This document shows positions 5,497 to 7,393 of a DNA stretch of 7,393 nucleotides, one piece after another. The DNA comes from Ottowia sp. (lineage in GTDB: Bacteria; Pseudomonadota; Gammaproteobacteria; Burkholderiales; Burkholderiaceae_C), in NCBI GenBank assembly GCA_023228705.1, contig JALOAS010000126.1:1-7393 (forward strand), written 5' to 3'. Within the stretch, counting starts at the first letter, position 1. Each line of letters opens with the position of its first letter. The position numbers and the translations under genes are program-made. The notes beneath the pieces were generated by a model that searched no databases, was not told the DNA's origin, and saw only the letters and a list, made by a program, of their open reading frames with translations.

Positions 5497-6621
5497 TCAG
5501 GCCAGGGCAGCCTTGCCGGCCATGTCCATCAGGACATCGTTGTTGCCCCAGTGGATGCTGAACGCCCGCAGGTCGCGGTGCATGCGCTCCAGCGGCAGCG
5601 CCTGAGAATAACCGACGGCACCGTGCAGGCCAAGGCATTTGTCGACGACGCGGCTGGCTGCTTCGGTGACCGACACCTTGGTCAGCCACAGCGGCACGGG
5701 CGGGCCCTGGATGCCTTGCGCCATCTGCTGCTGGCCCCAGGCCAGCCAGGCGCGGGCGCCGGTGGCCTCCTGCACGAGCTGCGCCACCTGCGCCTGGACG
5801 GCAGGATGGCTGGCCAGCGGCTGGCCCAGCACGGTGCGCTGCTTCAGGTAGGCCAGCGTGGTGTCCAGTGCCGCCTGCGCGATGCCCAGCGCAGCAGCAG
5901 ATACGCCAAGCACCGCAACGCTGGATACGGCGCCCAGCAACGCCATGGCGCCGCCGACCTGCCCCAGCAGGCGATCTGCGGGCAACCGGCAGTGATCGAA
6001 GAAGACTTCGCGCACCTGCACGCCATGCAGGCCCATGGTGGCTTCACGCTCGCCAAAGCGCAGCCCGGGATCGTCCTTGTCGACGATGAAACAGCTCAGC
6101 GACTGCGGCCCGGGGGCTGTGTCGGTGCGCGCCAGGACCAGGTACACGTCGCCGGCGCCGGCCTGCGTGATGAAGAACTTGCTGCCGTTGAGCTCCCAGC
6201 CGTCGTCCTGCGGCGTGGCGGTGGTCTTGATGCTGCCCGGGTTGGAGCCGCCGCCGGTTTCCGTACCTGCCAGCGTGCCGCCCATGCGCTGGCCGCTGGC
6301 CAGCTGGGGCAGGTAGCGCGCCTTTTGTTCCGCCGTGCCCAGGGCGGCGATGCCGGAGCAGACGGTCAGGTGCGCCAGCAGCGCCCAGGCCGTCGATGCA
6401 CAGCCGCCCGCGACCGCTTCGGCGGCGGCAAGCAGCGTGCCGGTGTCTGCGGCCAGGCCGCCTGAGCCCGTCGGGAGCGTGAGCCCGGCCAGGCCAAAGT
6501 CACACAGCTTGCGCCAGTGGCCGTCGGGAAAGGCGCGATCGCGATCCACTTGTGATGCCGCCGGCGCGATCTCGCGTGCAACGAATTGGTGCACGCCGGC
6601 GATCAGGTTCTCGTCTGTCAT
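5497..6621 (-). CDS. Acyl-CoA dehydrogenase-family flavoprotein lacking the usual catalytic Glu
   Basis: This 374-residue protein has the full acyl-CoA dehydrogenase fold: an N-terminal helical domain (about 1-115), a central beta domain with the FAD-contacting ETGGGSNPGS and LNGSKFFIT segments (about 121-152) and MGLHGVQ-to-LPADRLLG (196-220), and a C-terminal helical domain with QRTVLG (261-266) and LHGAVGYSQ (332-340). Typical family members oxidise acyl-CoA thioesters at alpha-beta with FAD and electron-transfer flavoprotein. Here the position of the usual base (YEGT in MCAD) reads HWGN with Trp358, and the alternative helix-G position used by isovaleryl-CoA dehydrogenase falls in residues 221-250, which contain no Asp or Glu. 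It may therefore use another base, be an oxygenase-type family member, or need a partner subunit. ATG 6621 is chosen because GGAG lies 6 bases upstream; an in-frame TTG at 6648 lacks one. The P450 gene follows. Confidence 0.94.
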   Translation of the reverse strand: MTDENLIAGVHQFVAREIAPAASQVDRDRAFPDGHWRKLCDFGLAGLTLPTGSGGLAADTGTLLAAAEAVAGGCASTAWALLAHLTVCSGIAALGTAEQKARYLPQLASGQRMGGTLAGTETGGGSNPGSIKTTATPQDDGWELNGSKFFITQAGAGDVYLVLARTDTAPGPQSLSCFIVDKDDPGLRFGEREATMGLHGVQVREVFFDHCRLPADRLLGQVGGAMALLGAVSSVAVLGVSAAALGIAQAALDTTLAYLKQRTVLGQPLASHPAVQAQVAQLVQEATGARAWLAWGQQQMAQGIQGPPVPLWLTKVSVTEAASRVVDKCLGLHGAVGYSQALPLERMHRDLRAFSIHWGNNDVLMDMAGKAALA

Positions 6622-6627
6622 GTCTTT

Positions 6628-6631
6628 CTCC
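6628..6631 (-). promoter_or_regulatory. Ribosome binding site fixing the acyl-CoA dehydrogenase start
   Basis: GGAG on the minus strand lies 6 bases before ATG 6621. The in-frame alternatives ATG 6633 and TTG 6648 have no purine-rich site upstream, so translation most likely begins at 6621 with MTDENL. A small potential hairpin, GCGT-caaa-ACGC (6634-6645), lies immediately upstream. Confidence 0.6.
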
Positions 6632-6706
6632 ATGCGTTTTGACGCCAAGATGTGCCCGGATTGCGTGTTGCCGTGGGCGCGGCTGCAACGGGCCCAGACG
6701 CCGGGA

Positions 6707-7393
6707 TCAGATCAGTTTGGAGTAGGTTGCCGTGCGTGGCTTGCCCAGATACTCGTCAAACGCCATGGCGAGCGCCCGGACAAACAGCCGCCCCTTGGGC
6801 CGTATGGCCAGGTGCTCTGAATCGACGTCGAGCAGGCCGGCAGCAATGTGCGGTTGCAGCGCTTCAAGCTCAGCGGCAAAGTGCTGCCGGAAGTCCAGAC
6901 CGTGGCGGGCGCTGAACGCGGCAAAATCAATGCGCTTGCCGCACATGATGTCCATGATGACTTCGCGCCGCAGGACATCTTCGGTGCTCAGGTCAAGGCC
7001 CTTGGACGTGGGCAGCTCGCCGCTCTGTATGGCTTCGGCCCAGGGCTTGCGCATGTGCTGGTTCTGGATGTAGGCGTTGCCGATCTTGCCTATGGCCGAG
7101 ATGCCCAGGCCTACGAGGTCGCATTCGGCGCGCGTGGTGTAGCCCTGGAAGTTGCGGTGCAGGCCGCCGCTGAGGCGGGCGCGGTTCAGCTCGTCTTCGG
7201 GCTTGGCAAAGTGGTCCAGGCCAATGTAGACGTAGCCCGCGTCCAGCAGCTTTTGCATGGACAGCATGAAGATCTGCAGCCGCGTCTCGGCCGATGGCAA
7301 CTCGTCCGGGTTGATCAGGCGCTGCGCCTTGAAGCGCTCGGGCAGGTGCGCGTAGTTGTAGAGCGCGATGCGGTCCGGCGACAGGCTCACCAA
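6707..7393 (-). CDS. hemN: Oxygen-independent coproporphyrinogen III oxidase, C-terminal half (5' truncated)
   Basis: HemN is a radical-SAM enzyme that converts coproporphyrinogen III to protoporphyrinogen IX without oxygen, in cytoplasmic heme synthesis. About 229 residues, roughly the C-terminal half of a 457-residue E. coli-type protein, are visible. The reading frame is open to the window edge, so the start and the CxxxCxxC iron-sulfur motif lie outside. Recognisable segments are FNYAHLP-like YNYAHLPERF, the strongly conserved GLDHFAKPEDEL and HRNFQGYTTR, then GLGISAIGKIG and the HemN C-terminal domain with RPKGRLFVR near the end. HRNFQGYTT distinguishes true HemN from HemW-like relatives. 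The protein ends TYSKLI before TGA at 6707. The acyl-CoA dehydrogenase gene starts 85 bp downstream in the same direction; a functional link is not implied. Confidence 0.95.
   Translation of the reverse strand: MVSLSPDRIALYNYAHLPERFKAQRLINPDELPSAETRLQIFMLSMQKLLDAGYVYIGLDHFAKPEDELNRARLSGGLHRNFQGYTTRAECDLVGLGISAIGKIGNAYIQNQHMRKPWAEAIQSGELPTSKGLDLSTEDVLRREVIMDIMCGKRIDFAAFSARHGLDFRQHFAAELEALQPHIAAGLLDVDSEHLAIRPKGRLFVRALAMAFDEYLGKPRTATYSKLI

Noticed and set aside
4144..6465. A 773-codon open frame on the plus strand
   Set aside because: It lies wholly antisense to the P450 and acyl-CoA dehydrogenase genes, whose proteins have clear family motifs. Its translation is low-complexity Ala/Arg/Gly/Gln-rich, typical of a GC-rich antisense shadow.
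6622..6648. A longer acyl-CoA dehydrogenase start at TTG 6648 or ATG 6633
   Set aside because: Neither has a ribosome binding site, whereas ATG 6621 has GGAG 6 bases upstream and gives a normal family N-terminus.
6622..6706. A terminator or promoter between hemN and the acyl-CoA dehydrogenase gene
   Set aside because: Only short imperfect repeats (such as GTTGC/GCAAC) without a T-tract are present, and TTGCAG has no acceptable -10 at the right distance.

Overview
The window is high-GC DNA with six protein-coding genes, all on the minus strand and closely packed. Protein features, GC-rich codon choice and the HemN-type coproporphyrinogen oxidase suggest a beta-proteobacterium, perhaps Burkholderiales/Comamonadaceae. 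This is an inference from sequence style, not a database match.

In the direction of transcription (high to low coordinates), the window opens with the C-terminal half of hemN (7393-6707, 5' end outside the window). An acyl-CoA dehydrogenase-family flavoprotein (6621-5497) and a soluble cytochrome P450 (5424-4264) follow. The 85 and 72 bp gaps between these three show no convincing terminator, so they may share transcripts. The acyl-CoA dehydrogenase lacks an acidic residue at both usual catalytic-base positions, and the P450 has an atypical oxygen-binding I-helix. Together they look like an uncharacterised oxidative pair; no substrate can be read from the sequence, and no ferredoxin or reductase gene is present.

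A 244 bp gap (4020-4263) follows. It holds a GC-rich inverted repeat just after the P450 stop and, nearer nrdA, an extended -10 promoter flanked by two 16-bp NrdR-box-like palindromes exactly 32 bp apart. This is the architecture expected for NrdR repression of a ribonucleotide reductase operon.

The downstream operon is nrdA (4019-1458), a small secreted LprI/DUF1311-family protein (1435-1040) and nrdB (1013 to the window edge, 3' truncated). NrdA and NrdB form a class I ribonucleotide reductase that makes deoxynucleotides. Both diverge from the E. coli class Ia enzyme: NrdA carries about 57 extra residues between two catalytic cysteines, and NrdB has an unusual ExxxH spacing at its second metal site. 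The LprI-like gene between the two subunits is also unexpected. No RNA genes, insertion sequences, CRISPR arrays or tRNAs were found, and no stretch over 300 bases lacks a gene.
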